A DNA stretch of 64,000 nucleotides from Planosporangium mesophilum (GCF_016863255.1 NZ_BOON01000034.1:1-64000), one strand, 5' to 3'. Counted from the first letter of the stretch, positions 8,617 through 18,989 are shown. Numbers and translations: made by a program. The notes: generated from the sequence alone by a model not told the origin.

Positions 8617-9219
8617 TCACAACTTCTCCACGTCGTCCACCACGGCTGCCAGTTCCCGAGGGTTCGGGATGCGCGTGAGCGGCTCGAACAGGAACGTCCA
8701 TAGTCGCTCACCCAGCAACTGCCGCGCCCGCCGCGGATCGGTGTCCCTCGTGACACCGTGTCGCTGGCGCAGCCGCTCCTCGGCGATATCCGCCAGCCGG
8801 GGGCGTACCACCGACATGAACCGGTGCGGGTCGCGCTCGCTCCACCCCAGCCGGGTGTCCCAGCGCGCCAACGCCAACTCCATCCCGTCTGCCACCCGGG
8901 TCGGGTCGATCCGCGCCGGGTCGGACGACCCGGCCGGAGCACCGACGGTCAGCTTCGGGGCCTCGACCGTCCTGATCGCCCGGCGCAGCGCGAGCAGGGC
9001 GCAGAACAGCGAGAAGAGCAGAACGTACGGTACCTTGACGCCGGTCGCCGCCAGCACCACGTACGCCGCCCCGGCCGTGATCGCCGCGACCACTACCGTC
9101 CAGAACAGTCCGGACGCGAGGGTGCCGGCCGGTTCCGGCCGCGCCGGCCGTGGCGGGCCCTCCGGTTCGGGCTCTCCGCCGAGCAACTCGTCGATGCCGA
9201 CAACCCGCTCGCGCGCCAT
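8617..9219 (-). CDS. Hypothetical membrane protein of the MoxR cluster
   Basis: This 200-residue protein has an acidic, Pro-rich N-terminus, two adjacent hydrophobic helices near residues 34-78, and a charged helical C-terminal domain. I do not recognise a named family. Its ATG overlaps the stop of the DUF4129 gene by one base (TGATG), which argues for coupled translation. The position between DUF4129 and MoxR is the usual one for a small membrane subunit in such actinobacterial clusters. Confidence 0.75.
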   Translation of the reverse strand: MARERVVGIDELLGGEPEPEGPPRPARPEPAGTLASGLFWTVVVAAITAGAAYVVLAATGVKVPYVLLFSLFCALLALRRAIRTVEAPKLTVGAPAGSSDPARIDPTRVADGMELALARWDTRLGWSERDPHRFMSVVRPRLADIAEERLRQRHGVTRDTDPRRARQLLGERLWTFLFEPLTRIPNPRELAAVVDDVEKL

Positions 9220-9965
9220 CAGCCCACCTCCTGGTGCGCGGGCAGTTCGGCGGTCCCGTCAGCGGTCTGCTCGCTCCGGTCGGCGGTCAGCTCGTCGCGC
9301 AGCAGGCCCAGCGAACGTACCGCCGAGGCCCGCATCCGCTCGTCGACTCCGTGGGTGGCGTAGCGCGCCTCCCGGTACACGGCGGCGAACTCGTCGAGGG
9401 CCGGCCGGCTGACCCGGTGGGCGCCGAGCAGGCGGGCGACCAGCTCGGTGGAGGTGTCATCCGGGTGGCGGGGCGTACCGGCGGCGGCCGCCGCCTCCTC
9501 CAGCCGGACCCAGCAGGCGATGACCGCGCGGCGCGGGTCGGCGTCGGAGTCACTGAGCCGCTCCAGCCCCGCGTCCAGCGCCGCGACCACCTCCTCGGTA
9601 CCGGCTGCGGCCGCCTGCCGGGCCTCCACCAGCGGCGCGGAGCGCACCCGGACCCGGTCGCGGACCATGTACCAGACCAGCATGCCGACGACGGCGAGGG
9701 CGAACGCCAGGCAGAGCCCGGCCACGACCTGGGTGAGCCAGGCGGGAAGCTGATGGGTGGCTGCACCCGGAATCTCGTCGGACGCGACCGGCGCGGCCGT
9801 CGCGGCGGCCGCGGCCGTCGCCGCCTCCGGCGGCGGGGTGCGCTCGGCCGGCAGCGGGATCCGCGTCACCTGCGGTGACGACAGCGCTGCCGCCGTCACG
9901 CCAGCCACCAGCAGAGCGGCGACGGCGAGCAGCGGCATCCATCGTCCGAGCGCGCGGCGGTTCAT
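9219..9965 (-). CDS. DUF4129 domain-containing membrane protein
   Basis: This 248-residue protein has an N-terminal signal-like helix, an extracytoplasmic Ala/Pro-rich segment, a second helix near residues 83-105, and a cytoplasmic C-terminal DUF4129 region recognisable by RPALDEFAAVYREARYATH. DUF4129 regions often end transglutaminase-like proteins encoded in MoxR-DUF58 operons; the transglutaminase part is absent here. It is the first gene of the leftward cluster. Only 15 bases separate it from the uracil-DNA glycosylase gene upstream, so the transcript may begin further upstream. Confidence 0.8.
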   Translation of the reverse strand: MNRRALGRWMPLLAVAALLVAGVTAAALSSPQVTRIPLPAERTPPPEAATAAAAATAAPVASDEIPGAATHQLPAWLTQVVAGLCLAFALAVVGMLVWYMVRDRVRVRSAPLVEARQAAAAGTEEVVAALDAGLERLSDSDADPRRAVIACWVRLEEAAAAAGTPRHPDDTSTELVARLLGAHRVSRPALDEFAAVYREARYATHGVDERMRASAVRSLGLLRDELTADRSEQTADGTAELPAHQEVG

Positions 9966-9980
9966 CGGGTCCCCGAGTGG

Positions 9981-10718
9981 CTAGAGCCCGGCGAGGTCCT
10001 TCGCGCGGGCGAACACGTCGTCCAGCATCGCGGGCGTGAGCCGGCCCGTAAAGGTGTTCTGTTGGCTGACGTGGTAACAACCGAGAAGCGCGGGCACGCC
10101 CGCGGATCCACGCCAGAGCGTACCGTGGCCGAATGCGGGACGCGGCGTAGGCGGCCTCACCCCGTAGACGGAGTTCAGCGCCGGCCAGAACGCCGACCAG
10201 GCGAAGCCACCCAGCGCCACCACGACCCGCAGCGTCGGGCGTACCAGCTCCATCTCACGGTGCAGCCACGGCGCGCAGGTGTCGCGCTCGGCCGGCGTGG
10301 GCTTGTTGTCGGGCGGCGCGCAGCGGACCGCCGCGAACACCCGGGTGTGCGCCAGCGCCAGCCCGTCGTCGCGGCTGACGCTGGTGGGCTGGTTGGCCAG
10401 GCCGGCACGGTGCAGCGCCGCGAACAGCACGTCACCCGAGCGGTCCCCGGTGAAGATCCGGCCGGTACGGTTGCCGCCGTGCGCGGCCGGCGCGAGGCCG
10501 AGGATGCCGATCGACGCGTCCGGCGGCCCGAAGCCGGGGACCGGCCTGCCCCAGTACTCCTGGTCGCGGAAGGCGGCGCGCTTGGTGGCCGCGACCTCCT
10601 CCCGCCACGCCACCAGGCGGGGACAGGCCCGGCACCCGGAGATCGCGGCGTCAAGCCGGGCGAGGTCCGCGATGCCCGGAGCGAGCTCGGACGGACCGCC
10701 TACGCCTGTCTCAGCCAA
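9981..10718 (-). CDS. Family 5 (UDGb-type) uracil-DNA glycosylase
   Basis: This protein of about 245 residues has the signatures of family 5 uracil-DNA glycosylases, which remove uracil and some other deaminated bases at the start of base-excision repair. Motif A is [14 protein letters not shown] and the C-terminal motif is [13 protein letters not shown]. The cysteines at CRAC near the N-terminus and at two later sites (RCAPP and DTCAPW) fit the iron-sulfur cluster of the family. The start is uncertain. I use the TTG at 10716-10718, which overlaps the end of the dienelactone hydrolase gene by eight bases, because no ATG or GTG is available before the first conserved cysteines. Confidence 0.85.
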   Translation of the reverse strand: MAETGVGGPSELAPGIADLARLDAAISGCRACPRLVAWREEVAATKRAAFRDQEYWGRPVPGFGPPDASIGILGLAPAAHGGNRTGRIFTGDRSGDVLFAALHRAGLANQPTSVSRDDGLALAHTRVFAAVRCAPPDNKPTPAERDTCAPWLHREMELVRPTLRVVVALGGFAWSAFWPALNSVYGVRPPTPRPAFGHGTLWRGSAGVPALLGCYHVSQQNTFTGRLTPAMLDDVFARAKDLAGL

Positions 10719-11394
10719 GCCGGCTGCGCAGGAACTCGAGCGTGCGGGCCCAGGCGAGCGCCGACGCCTCACGGTCGTAGACCTCGGGCCGGTCGTCGTT
10801 GAAGAACGCGTGGTGCGTACCCGGGTAGTCGTAGCAGACGACCTCGCCACCGGCCGTCTCGATCGCCCGTACGGCCTGCTGGATGCCGGGCGCCGCACAG
10901 GTGCCGTCCTCCTCGGAGGCGTGGATCATCGCGGCCTTGCCGGCGTAGTTGTCCCACTGCGGGCTCATCCGCTCCCACGGGACGGCCGGGTAGAAGCCGA
11001 CGGCCGCGCCCACGTGCTCGGACAGGGTCGCCGACCAGAGCGCGAGGCTGCCACCCATGCAGAAGCCGACGGCGGCGACCCGGCCGGTGACGTCGGGACG
11101 GCCGGCGAGGTACGCCGCGGCTCCAGCGATGTCCTTGGCCGCCTGGTCCATCGCCAGCCCCATCATCAGCTTGCCCGCCTCGTCGGGCTCGCTGGCCTGG
11201 AGGCCGTGGTAGAGGTCGGGCGCGAGAGCGACGAAGCCGGCCTCGGCGAACCGGTCGGCCAACTCCTTGATGTGGGTCACGAGCCCCCACCATTCCTGAA
11301 TGACGATCACCGCCGGCCCGCTGCCGCTGGAGGGCACGGCCAGGTAGCCCTCACTGGTCCCGCCGTTGCTGGGGTAGCTGACCATTTCGCCCAC
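10711..11394 (-). CDS. Dienelactone hydrolase family protein
   Basis: This is a 227-residue alpha/beta hydrolase of the dienelactone hydrolase family. The nucleophile is the Cys in GFCMGG near residue 117, the acid is probably the Asp in YDYPGT, and the His is in THHAF. An early QEWWG motif holds the conserved Glu that activates the cysteine. The natural substrate is unknown; family members hydrolyse cyclic esters and lactones. I chose the GTG at 11392-11394 because AGGAGG precedes it by seven bases. The ATG nine bases further in is possible. The downstream glycosylase gene overlaps its end. Confidence 0.85.
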   Translation of the reverse strand: MGEMVSYPSNGGTSEGYLAVPSSGSGPAVIVIQEWWGLVTHIKELADRFAEAGFVALAPDLYHGLQASEPDEAGKLMMGLAMDQAAKDIAGAAAYLAGRPDVTGRVAAVGFCMGGSLALWSATLSEHVGAAVGFYPAVPWERMSPQWDNYAGKAAMIHASEEDGTCAAPGIQQAVRAIETAGGEVVCYDYPGTHHAFFNDDRPEVYDREASALAWARTLEFLRSRLG

Positions 11395-11528
11395 CGGTCG
11401 GCCTCCTGTCAGTCAGTCTTCATTGGCTGTAGAGCCAGGGGGGTTGTGGTCGGTAGCCAACCATGGTGCCGGCGGGAACGAAAGCGGTGAGAGACGTGGG
11501 GCACACCCTAGTTTCCCGCAGCCGCGAG

Positions 11529-12026
11529 CTAAGGGCTGGGCCGCGAACCCAGGCACAGTACAAAGCCGCTGGTCCCATTGCGACTCTCCCAGTAGGACGC
11601 TTCGGCGTTGGGCCAGGCTGCGCACGCGTTCTCGGTGGCCTCCTGCCGGGTCCTGCCCTCCACCACCCCGACGACCGTCCATCGGACGTCGGCGTGGCCA
11701 CAGGGGACCCGCTTGAGATCACTGTCACTCTCGCCGGACAGGCAGTCGCCCGGCTTGGCCCGTAGTGATGTCCCGGAGTGGTTGCCCACCGCGACGTTGA
11801 CCCCGGCGAAGACCACTGCGGCCACGACGACCACCGCCACGGTCCAGCCGAGTACCGGGAGCGCGCGCCGCCAGCGCGGCGGGCGCTGCCCGATCTCCGG
11901 CGCGTGCGGGTCGGGCTGGGCCGACGGGTCGGGCTGGGCCGGCGGGTCGGGCTGGGCCGGCGGGTCGGGCTGGGCCGGCGGCCCCGCCTCCGCGCGCGGC
12001 TTCGGCAGCATCACCTCATCGGCCAC
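11529..12026 (-). CDS. LppU-like single-pass membrane protein with a PAQPDP repeat
   Basis: This 165-residue protein has a cytoplasmic Pro-rich N-terminus containing four repeats of a six-residue unit like PAQPDP, one membrane helix near residues 57-78, and an exported C-terminal domain. That domain carries GDCLSG, VPCGHAD, CAAWP and FVLCL. The four cysteines and their spacing resemble the LppU/SCO3897 family of small actinobacterial cell-surface proteins, whose function is unknown. The repeat is encoded by a perfect 18-base tandem unit, described separately. Confidence 0.7.
   Translation of the reverse strand: MADEVMLPKPRAEAGPPAQPDPPAQPDPPAQPDPSAQPDPHAPEIGQRPPRWRRALPVLGWTVAVVVVAAVVFAGVNVAVGNHSGTSLRAKPGDCLSGESDSDLKRVPCGHADVRWTVVGVVEGRTRQEATENACAAWPNAEASYWESRNGTSGFVLCLGSRPSP
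11908..11979 (-). repeat. 18-base tandem repeat, four copies, inside the LppU-like gene
   Basis: Four consecutive 18-base units (plus-strand GGGTCGGGCTGGGCCGNC) differ only at one position. They encode the PAQPDP-like repeat of the N-terminal tail. Such a near-identical array could vary in copy number between strains. Confidence 0.85.
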
Positions 12027-12221
12027 GGCAAATCCTCCAGACCCGGTACACGTCGACCGCAGCGCACGCTATCTGGTGTCAGCACCGCGCGCCATCCGCC
12101 TCAACCCCGCCCCACTGGGCGCGGCCGGCGTCGTTGAGCGCGCAGTACCTGCGATGCGGCCCTCTTCGCTGGGGACCACGCAGGCGACACCCGTCCCCTC
12201 AGGAGGGACGGTGTGCCCGCC

Positions 12222-13142
12222 TCACCGGAGGCTGAACGCGATCCCGTCCAGGATGTCGTGCTCGCTGGCGACGACCGCGTCCACACCGGCTCGCTGCATG
12301 ATGACCTTGAGGATGAGCGCCCCGGCGCCGATGACGTCGGCGCGGCCCGGGTGCATCACCGGGATGGCCAGCCGCTCGTCCCGGGTGGCCGCGAGCAGGG
12401 CGGCGGAGATCTTCGCAACGTCGGCATACCCGACGCGGGCGTGGTGGATGCGCTCCGGGTCGTACTCGGTCAGCCCCAGCGCGATCGCGGCCACCGTGGT
12501 CACGGAGCCGGCGAGCCCGACGAGCGTACGCGTGTCGCGTCCCCGTACCGCCTCCAGCGCGCGGTCGACGGCGGCGGTGATGTCGGCCTCGGCGCCCGCG
12601 ATCTGCTCCGGCGTGGGCGGGTCGCCGTGCAGGTGCCGCTCGGTCATCCGGACGCACCCGATGTCCACGCTGAGCGCTCCGTCGACGCTTCCGTCTCCCT
12701 GCCCCGTCACGAACTCGGTGGAGCCGCCGCCGATGTCCACCACCAGGTACGGCGCCGGGAGATCCGCCGGCAGGCCGCGTACGGCGCCGGTGAACGACAG
12801 CCGCGCCTCCTCGTCGCCGCTGACCACCTCGGGCGCGACGCCCAGCGTCTCGACCACCATGGCCCGGAAGTCACCGGCGTTGGCGGCGTCCCGGGTCGCG
12901 CTGGTGGCGACCATGCGGACCCGCTCCGCGCCGAGCTGCTCGATCTGGGCGGCGTAGTCGGCGAGCGCGACCCGGGTGCGCTCGATCGCCTCCGGGGCCA
13001 GCCGGCCGGTACGGTCGACGCCCTGGCCCAGCCGGACGATCTCCATTCGCCGTACGACGTCGGTCAGCCCGTCGCCGCCCAGGTCCGCCACCAGTAGCCG
13101 GATGGAGTTCGTCCCACAGTCGATCGCGGCAACCCTCGTCAC
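12222..13142 (-). CDS. ppx: Ppx/GppA family phosphatase (exopolyphosphatase)
   Basis: This 306-residue protein of the actin/Hsp70/sugar-kinase fold releases phosphate from polyphosphate or from guanosine pentaphosphate. The N-terminal phosphate-1 motif AIDCGTNSIRLLVAD and the second-domain motif VVDIGGGSTEFV are both present, and SATRDAAN lies between them. The length fits the short single-unit actinobacterial Ppx that lacks the C-terminal HD-like part. I chose the GTG at 13140-13142, preceded by AGGGTGGGCGGC; a second GTG nine bases earlier is possible. It is the last gene of the enolase-FtsB-DUF501 neighbourhood, a common actinobacterial arrangement. Confidence 0.88.
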   Translation of the reverse strand: MTRVAAIDCGTNSIRLLVADLGGDGLTDVVRRMEIVRLGQGVDRTGRLAPEAIERTRVALADYAAQIEQLGAERVRMVATSATRDAANAGDFRAMVVETLGVAPEVVSGDEEARLSFTGAVRGLPADLPAPYLVVDIGGGSTEFVTGQGDGSVDGALSVDIGCVRMTERHLHGDPPTPEQIAGAEADITAAVDRALEAVRGRDTRTLVGLAGSVTTVAAIALGLTEYDPERIHHARVGYADVAKISAALLAATRDERLAIPVMHPGRADVIGAGALILKVIMQRAGVDAVVASEHDILDGIAFSLR

Positions 13143-13163
13143 GCCGCCCACCCTACCTGTGCC

Positions 13164-13254
13164 CGCCGCGCGCTTTGCTCTGCTGCCGGATAGGCAGCAG
13201 GCGTAGCGCCGCTACAGGTGGTGCCGGAGCGGGAGCAGAGCAAAGCGCGCGCGG
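13164..13254. repeat. Long nested inverted repeat between the acetyltransferase and ppx genes
   Basis: Outer arms of 18 bases (13167-13184 and 13234-13251, CGCGCGCTTTGCTCTGCT and its complement) are perfect. Inside lie two smaller perfect hairpins: an 8-bp stem at 13180-13187 with 13193-13200, and a 5-bp stem around 13205-13215. The first inner hairpin shares bases with the outer left arm, so the two folds exclude each other. It may be a terminator of the upstream gene or a mobile repeat; I see only one copy here. Confidence 0.7.
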
Positions 13255-13288
13255 AACAGGCGTACGGCGCCCGGCGCCCGGCGCCCAC

Positions 13289-13795
13289 CTATCGAAGGTG
13301 CAGCAGCATCCGCGTGTTGCCGAGCGTGTTCGGCTTGACCCGCTCCAGGTCCAGGAACTCGGCCACGCCCTCGTCGTACGAGCGCAGCAGCTCCTCGTAC
13401 ACCGCCGGCGACACCGGCGTGCCGTCGATCGGCCGGAAGCCGAACGAGCCGAAGAACTCGGTCTGGAACGTCAGCACGAACACCCTCGCCACGCCCAGCT
13501 CCCGCGCGACCGTGAGCAGCTCCGACACGATCCGGCCGCCGATCTTCTGGCCCCGGCAGGTCGGGTCGACGGCGACCGTGCGCACCTCGGCGAGGTCCTC
13601 CCACATCACGTGCAGGGCGCCGCAGCCGACCACCGCCCCGTCGGACGTACGCTCGGCCACCCAGAACTCGGGTACGTCCTCGTACAGCGCGACGGCCGCC
13701 TTGGTCAGCAGGATCCGGTCGTCGGAGTACGTCTCGATCAGGCGCTGGATCCCCCGTACGTCACGGGTACGCGCCCGCCGGATGATGACCTCCAC
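13289..13795 (-). CDS. GNAT amino-acid N-acetyltransferase (ArgA-like)
   Basis: This 168-residue GNAT-fold protein resembles the short N-acetylglutamate synthase of actinobacteria, which performs the first step of arginine synthesis. The acetyl-CoA loop is visible as CRGQKIGGRIV near residue 80, and the substrate-side motif FVLTFQTEFFGSFGFRPID follows. The Met start begins MEVIIRRARTRDV, as in that family. The assignment to ArgA rests on resemblance alone, because no other arginine gene lies nearby. The gene ends before the long inverted repeat and begins 11 bases after the DUF501 gene. Confidence 0.75.
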   Translation of the reverse strand: MEVIIRRARTRDVRGIQRLIETYSDDRILLTKAAVALYEDVPEFWVAERTSDGAVVGCGALHVMWEDLAEVRTVAVDPTCRGQKIGGRIVSELLTVARELGVARVFVLTFQTEFFGSFGFRPIDGTPVSPAVYEELLRSYDEGVAEFLDLERVKPNTLGNTRMLLHLR

Positions 13796-13805
13796 CTACC
13801 GAACC

Positions 13806-14330
13806 CTAGCTCTCGACACAGGGGCCGCCGGCCCACCACTCCGCGGCGAGGGCGAGGGTCTCGTCACCGATGGGGTTGATCCCCGGCCCGACCGCCAGCC
13901 GGTGCGCGAGGTGGACGTGCAGGCACTTGACCCGGCCGGGCATGCCGCCCGCGGATACGCCCTCGATCTCCGGTACGTGTCCGACGGACTCGCGCCGGGT
14001 CAGGTAGTCCTCGTGCGACGCGCGGTACCGCTCGGCCAGCTCCGGGTCGTCGGCCAGGCGCTGGGTCATCTCCTTCATCACCCCGGCCGACTCCAGCCGG
14101 CTGCACTCGGCGACCGCGCGGGGGCAGGTGAGGTAGAACAGCGTCGGGAACGGGGTGCCGTCGGGCAGGCGCGGCGTCGTCTCGACCACGTCCGGCCGGC
14201 CGCACGGGCAGCGGTGCGCCACGTACCGGGTACCCCTCGGGACGCGACCCAGCTGAGCCGCGACGACGGCGAGGTCGGCATCGGTGACCGGCTCCCGGGT
14301 CGGGGGGCCGACGGTGCTCGGGTCGACCAC
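13806..14330 (-). CDS. DUF501 domain-containing protein
   Basis: This 174-residue protein of the DUF501 family is recognisable by HRCPCGRPDVVETTPRLPDG, PTLFYLTCPRAV and the His-containing VKCLHVHLAHRLAVGPGINPIG. The conserved Cys and His residues suggest metal or redox chemistry, but the function is unknown. The gene is nearly always between FtsB/DivIC and Ppx in actinobacteria, as here. The GTG start overlaps the FtsB stop by one base (TAGTG), which indicates coupled translation. Confidence 0.85.
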   Translation of the reverse strand: MVDPSTVGPPTREPVTDADLAVVAAQLGRVPRGTRYVAHRCPCGRPDVVETTPRLPDGTPFPTLFYLTCPRAVAECSRLESAGVMKEMTQRLADDPELAERYRASHEDYLTRRESVGHVPEIEGVSAGGMPGRVKCLHVHLAHRLAVGPGINPIGDETLALAAEWWAGGPCVES

Positions 14331-14971
14331 TAGCTCGCTCCCCGGTCCGCCGCGCGGATGCTGGACCAGAGCTTGCCGTACCAGGGGTCGGCGTTGCCGG
14401 CGCCGGGGGCGGGCATGTTGCCCACCGAGTCCGCCTTCGGCCGGTCCTTGTCGATCACCACGAGATTGTTGTCACCCGGCATCCGCATCAGCAGCCGCCC
14501 GCGCGCCTGCGCCTTGACGTACTCGTCGTCGTTCCACTTGTCCAGCTCACCGCTGAGGTACTCGATCCGGGCGCGCTGCGCGGCCTGCCTGTTCTCCAAC
14601 TGGTCGATCTCGTTCTGCTGCGAGAGATAAACCCGCACCGGGTACGCGTACGCCAGCAGCAGCCCGATCAGCAGCATGCACAGCACCGCCGCCCGGCCGG
14701 TCAACCGGCGGGGCTGGGGTGCCCGGGTGCGCTTGGCCGCCCCCGCCACCGCGGGGCGCCGGACCGCCGAGGGGCGGTTGCCGGCGCGCGGGGAGTCAGC
14801 CGTACCCGCGGCGCGCGAGGCGCCACCCCGGACCGAGCCACGGGCGCCGCCGAACCGCGCGGGCTCAGTACGGCCGCCCGCCCTGGCACCGGTCCGCCGT
14901 CCGGCGCTGCGAACGTCCCTGCCACCGCGTGCGCCGGGGCCCTGTCCCCCGGGCGTACGCCGCTGCGGCAT
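14330..14971 (-). CDS. Septum formation initiator family protein (FtsB/DivIC)
   Basis: This 213-residue bitopic protein has a long Arg/Gly/Pro-rich cytoplasmic tail of about 95 residues, one membrane helix (AVLCMLLIGLLLAYAYPV), and then an extracytoplasmic coiled coil (NEIDQLENRQAAQRARIEYL). The sequence KWNDDEYVKAQARGRLLM is typical of DivIC/FtsB. It acts in the divisome with FtsL and FtsQ. The basic disordered tail is longer than in E. coli FtsB, as is usual in actinomycetes. The gene follows enolase with a strong hairpin between them. Confidence 0.88.
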   Translation of the reverse strand: MPQRRTPGGQGPGARGGRDVRSAGRRTGARAGGRTEPARFGGARGSVRGGASRAAGTADSPRAGNRPSAVRRPAVAGAAKRTRAPQPRRLTGRAAVLCMLLIGLLLAYAYPVRVYLSQQNEIDQLENRQAAQRARIEYLSGELDKWNDDEYVKAQARGRLLMRMPGDNNLVVIDKDRPKADSVGNMPAPGAGNADPWYGKLWSSIRAADRGAS

Positions 14972-14991
14972 GCGCTGCCTCCTCAGTTACG

Positions 14992-15032
14992 CGATCTGGG
15001 ACACCTGTGACTTGCACAGGTGTCCAAGATCG
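14992..15032 (-). terminator. Long-stem hairpin after enolase
   Basis: An 11-bp perfect stem (GGACACCTGTG with CACAGGTGTCC, 5-base loop) is extended by six more pairs (CGATCT with AGATCG). It starts ten bases after the eno stop and has no clear T-run. The core resembles the hairpin at 61005-61046. Confidence 0.6.
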
Positions 15033-15041
15033 TGAATGCCC

Positions 15042-16457
<1,416 letters not shown>

Positions 16458-16556
16458 TCACACCGGATGTGCCGTCGGTCACACTCTCCCGTCAACCCAC
16501 AACCAAACCGGGACGGGGTTTGCGTTAACTCGCGGTGACCGGCCACGCTATGGGCC

Positions 16557-17279
16557 ATGCCATGCGCGCGTCCCCGGATACCTCTCCGGCACCTCCGTCG
16601 ACGTGCCGCCACCGCGCTGGTGGCGGTCGCCTTCGGCGCCACCCTCGCCGGCTGCGGTGACGCCCAGCAGGCGATCGGCCGGGCCCACCTGGTCAACGAG
16701 ATGGCAAGCCGGCTCGACCACGCCAGCGAGCTGACCTACACCGCCGACTACCAACTGGCCGACGGTCAGCGCGCCACGATCGCGCAGGCACAGGATCCCA
16801 GGCGTGCGGCGTACACGTACCCCGGCGGCAAGTTCGCCACCACCCGCGACTCGACCGCCGACTGCCGGCTCGAGGCCGGGGGCACGACGTGCACCCTGAC
16901 CGCGCCGCCCTCCCCCAGTACCGAAACGACGTTCTCCCTGCTCAGCGCGGTGCGCGAGCGCGGCCTGGTGCCGCCCACGCTCGTCGTCGGGCTGCTCACG
17001 TCCGCGTCGCTCTCGCCGAACACGGTGATCGAGCAGCACGACACGACGCTCGCCGGGGAGCACGCCACCTGCATCAGCGTCTCGGGCGTGGAGAACTCCG
17101 CCGCCTCGCAGTTCGACGCCTGCATCACGTCGGGCGGGGTGCTCGGGTCGTTCAAGGGCCTGGTCGACGGCAAGACGTTGGAGGTCTCGCTGATCCGGTA
17201 CGTCGCGTCGGTCACCGACGACGCGTTCGACCTGCCGGCCCGGGCCCGGGTCGTCGATCAGCGCCCCAAGGCTCCCTAG
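16557..17279 (+). CDS. Putative lipoprotein
   Basis: This 240-residue secreted protein begins with an Arg-rich n-region and a hydrophobic core, and has a lipobox LAGC near residue 32. The mature part resembles LppX/LprAFG-sized lipoproteins: a run of predicted beta strands, two pairs of Cys (DCRLEAGGTTC and ATCISV with DACITS) that could form disulfides, and no catalytic motif I recognise. It is transcribed divergently from eno and converges on the DUF885 gene, leaving three bases between the stops. The function is unknown. Confidence 0.75.
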   Translation: MPCARPRIPLRHLRRRAATALVAVAFGATLAGCGDAQQAIGRAHLVNEMASRLDHASELTYTADYQLADGQRATIAQAQDPRRAAYTYPGGKFATTRDSTADCRLEAGGTTCTLTAPPSPSTETTFSLLSAVRERGLVPPTLVVGLLTSASLSPNTVIEQHDTTLAGEHATCISVSGVENSAASQFDACITSGGVLGSFKGLVDGKTLEVSLIRYVASVTDDAFDLPARARVVDQRPKAP

Positions 17280-17282
17280 CGG

Positions 17283-18893
17283 CTAAAGGCCCAGCAGCGT
17301 ACGGAGGTGGCGCGGCGCGGGTGAGCCGTGGGCCAGCATCCGGTCGTGCCAGTCCCGCACCGGCACGTCCGCCGGCCGGGCCCGGCCGAGCGCCGATACC
17401 TCGGTGTACCCGACGAAGTACGTCGACAGCTGGGTCGAGGTCAGCAGCGCCCGGCGCCACTTGCCGGCCGCCTCGCCCTCCTCCTGGAAGCCCTCGTCGA
17501 GCATCATCGTCATCGCCTCGGCCTCGGTCATGCCCTCGCAGTGCACGAGCTGGTCGAGGATCGCGTTGATGCTCATGCGCAGCTGCATCTTGAGCTGCTG
17601 GGCGCGGACCTGCGGGCCGCCGAAGCCGCGGGAGACCATGACCTCCTCGGCGTACACCGCCCAGCCCTCCACGAACGGGCCGGAGAAGCCCAGCGCCCGC
17701 GCCCGGGTGGAGCCGCGGAACCGGCGCGAGTGGGCGAGCTGGAGGAAGTGCCCCGGCATCGCCTCGTGCACGCTGAGGTTGCGGATCATGTGGTTGTTGT
17801 ACTCGCGGTAGAACGACTCCACCCGCTCCGCCGGCCAGCCGGCCGGCGTCGGCGCGATGCAGTAGAACGTCGGCAGGTCACCGGTCTCCAGCGGCCCCGG
17901 CGGGTCGCAGTACGCGACCGCGATCCCCCGGGCGAACTCCGGCATCTCCATGATCACGCACGGGTCGTCGATGAGCGTGACCAGCTCGTGCTGGCCGACG
18001 AACTCGGTCGCCTCGGCGAGGGTGACCTTGGCCAGGTCGACGATCGTCGTGTTGTCGGGGTGGTCGGCGGCGAGCCGGTCGAGCGCCGCCCGGATGTCGG
18101 GCGAGCCGGTCAGCTCGGTCGCGACCTCGCGCAGCTCGGCGGTGGCCCGCTCCAGGTTGGCCCGCGCGCGGGAGAGGATCTCGGACGCCGGCAGCTCGGT
18201 GTCGAGCGCGTGCCACAGCCGCGCCTCCCACAGCCGCCGGCCGAGCCGCGGATCCCGTCCGCCGTCGCCGGCCTCCTCGGCGCGGTCACACAGCCAGGTC
18301 ACGAACTCGCCGAGGGCGGCGATCGCGCGCTGCCGCAGCGGTTCGATCGCCTCGGACAACGCCGGGGCCTGCGCCATCAGGTTCGGCAGCTCACCCTGGA
18401 TCAGCGCGGTGGTACCGGAGAACTGCCCGACGGCCGTCTCCAGGTGGATGCGCGGGCAGTCGGTGAGCACCTCGCGGGCGGTCGCGAGGGCGTCCGGGAT
18501 CGCCAACAGCCGGCCCGCGATCGAGGTCAGCCGCTCCTCGGCCGGCGCGAACGGGCGGGCGATCAACCCGTACAGCAGGTGGCCCGGGTTGTGCACGAGC
18601 GGGTTCCACTCGTGCTCGCGTACCTCGCTCAGCTCGAACAGCGACCGCTCGACCCTGCCGAGCAGCGCCGCGTGGTCGACCTGCTCCTGCGGGCCCAGGG
18701 CGTCGATGTCGACCTGCGACAGCGCCGCCGAGGCGTCCCGCAGCATGTCGACGTCGCCCGCGACCCCCTCGCGCGAGTAGTCGGGCAGCCGGTCGTCGAA
18801 GCGGTGGTCGCCGGCGAAGGCAGCCAGCGACGGACTGGTCTCGAGGAGGGCGTCGACGATGTGCTCGGCGAGCGGTACGAAGTCCTGGGACAT
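17283..18893 (-). CDS. DUF885 family protein (putative metallopeptidase-like)
   Basis: This 536-residue protein of the DUF885 family is recognised by VHEAMPGHFLQLAHSRRFRG near residue 380, which contains the HExxxGH metal site, and by the downstream FVEGWAVYAEEVM segment. The fold is related to zinc carboxypeptidase-like gluzincins, and some members cleave peptides. No signal peptide is seen, so it is probably cytoplasmic. I use the ATG at 18891-18893 (MSQDFVPLAEHIV) rather than the TTG nine bases earlier. The gene has its own hairpin upstream, shared with the mazG end. Confidence 0.82.
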   Translation of the reverse strand: MSQDFVPLAEHIVDALLETSPSLAAFAGDHRFDDRLPDYSREGVAGDVDMLRDASAALSQVDIDALGPQEQVDHAALLGRVERSLFELSEVREHEWNPLVHNPGHLLYGLIARPFAPAEERLTSIAGRLLAIPDALATAREVLTDCPRIHLETAVGQFSGTTALIQGELPNLMAQAPALSEAIEPLRQRAIAALGEFVTWLCDRAEEAGDGGRDPRLGRRLWEARLWHALDTELPASEILSRARANLERATAELREVATELTGSPDIRAALDRLAADHPDNTTIVDLAKVTLAEATEFVGQHELVTLIDDPCVIMEMPEFARGIAVAYCDPPGPLETGDLPTFYCIAPTPAGWPAERVESFYREYNNHMIRNLSVHEAMPGHFLQLAHSRRFRGSTRARALGFSGPFVEGWAVYAEEVMVSRGFGGPQVRAQQLKMQLRMSINAILDQLVHCEGMTEAEAMTMMLDEGFQEEGEAAGKWRRALLTSTQLSTYFVGYTEVSALGRARPADVPVRDWHDRMLAHGSPAPRHLRTLLGL

Positions 18894-18937
18894 GCCGAGC
18901 AACCTACCCGTGATGCCGGCCGGCTGCCCACCTATCC

Positions 18938-18989
18938 ATGATCACGGAGCGTTGGCGTCGCTATGACGACACGGAGCCTCCGTGATCAT
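18938..18989. terminator. Hairpin at the 3' end of mazG
   Basis: Twelve-base arms ATGATCACGGAG (18938-18949) and CTCCGTGATCAT (18978-18989) pair perfectly around a 28-base loop. The mazG stop (complement of 18961-18963) lies in the loop and its final codons lie in the right arm. It separates mazG from the DUF885 gene. Confidence 0.6.
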
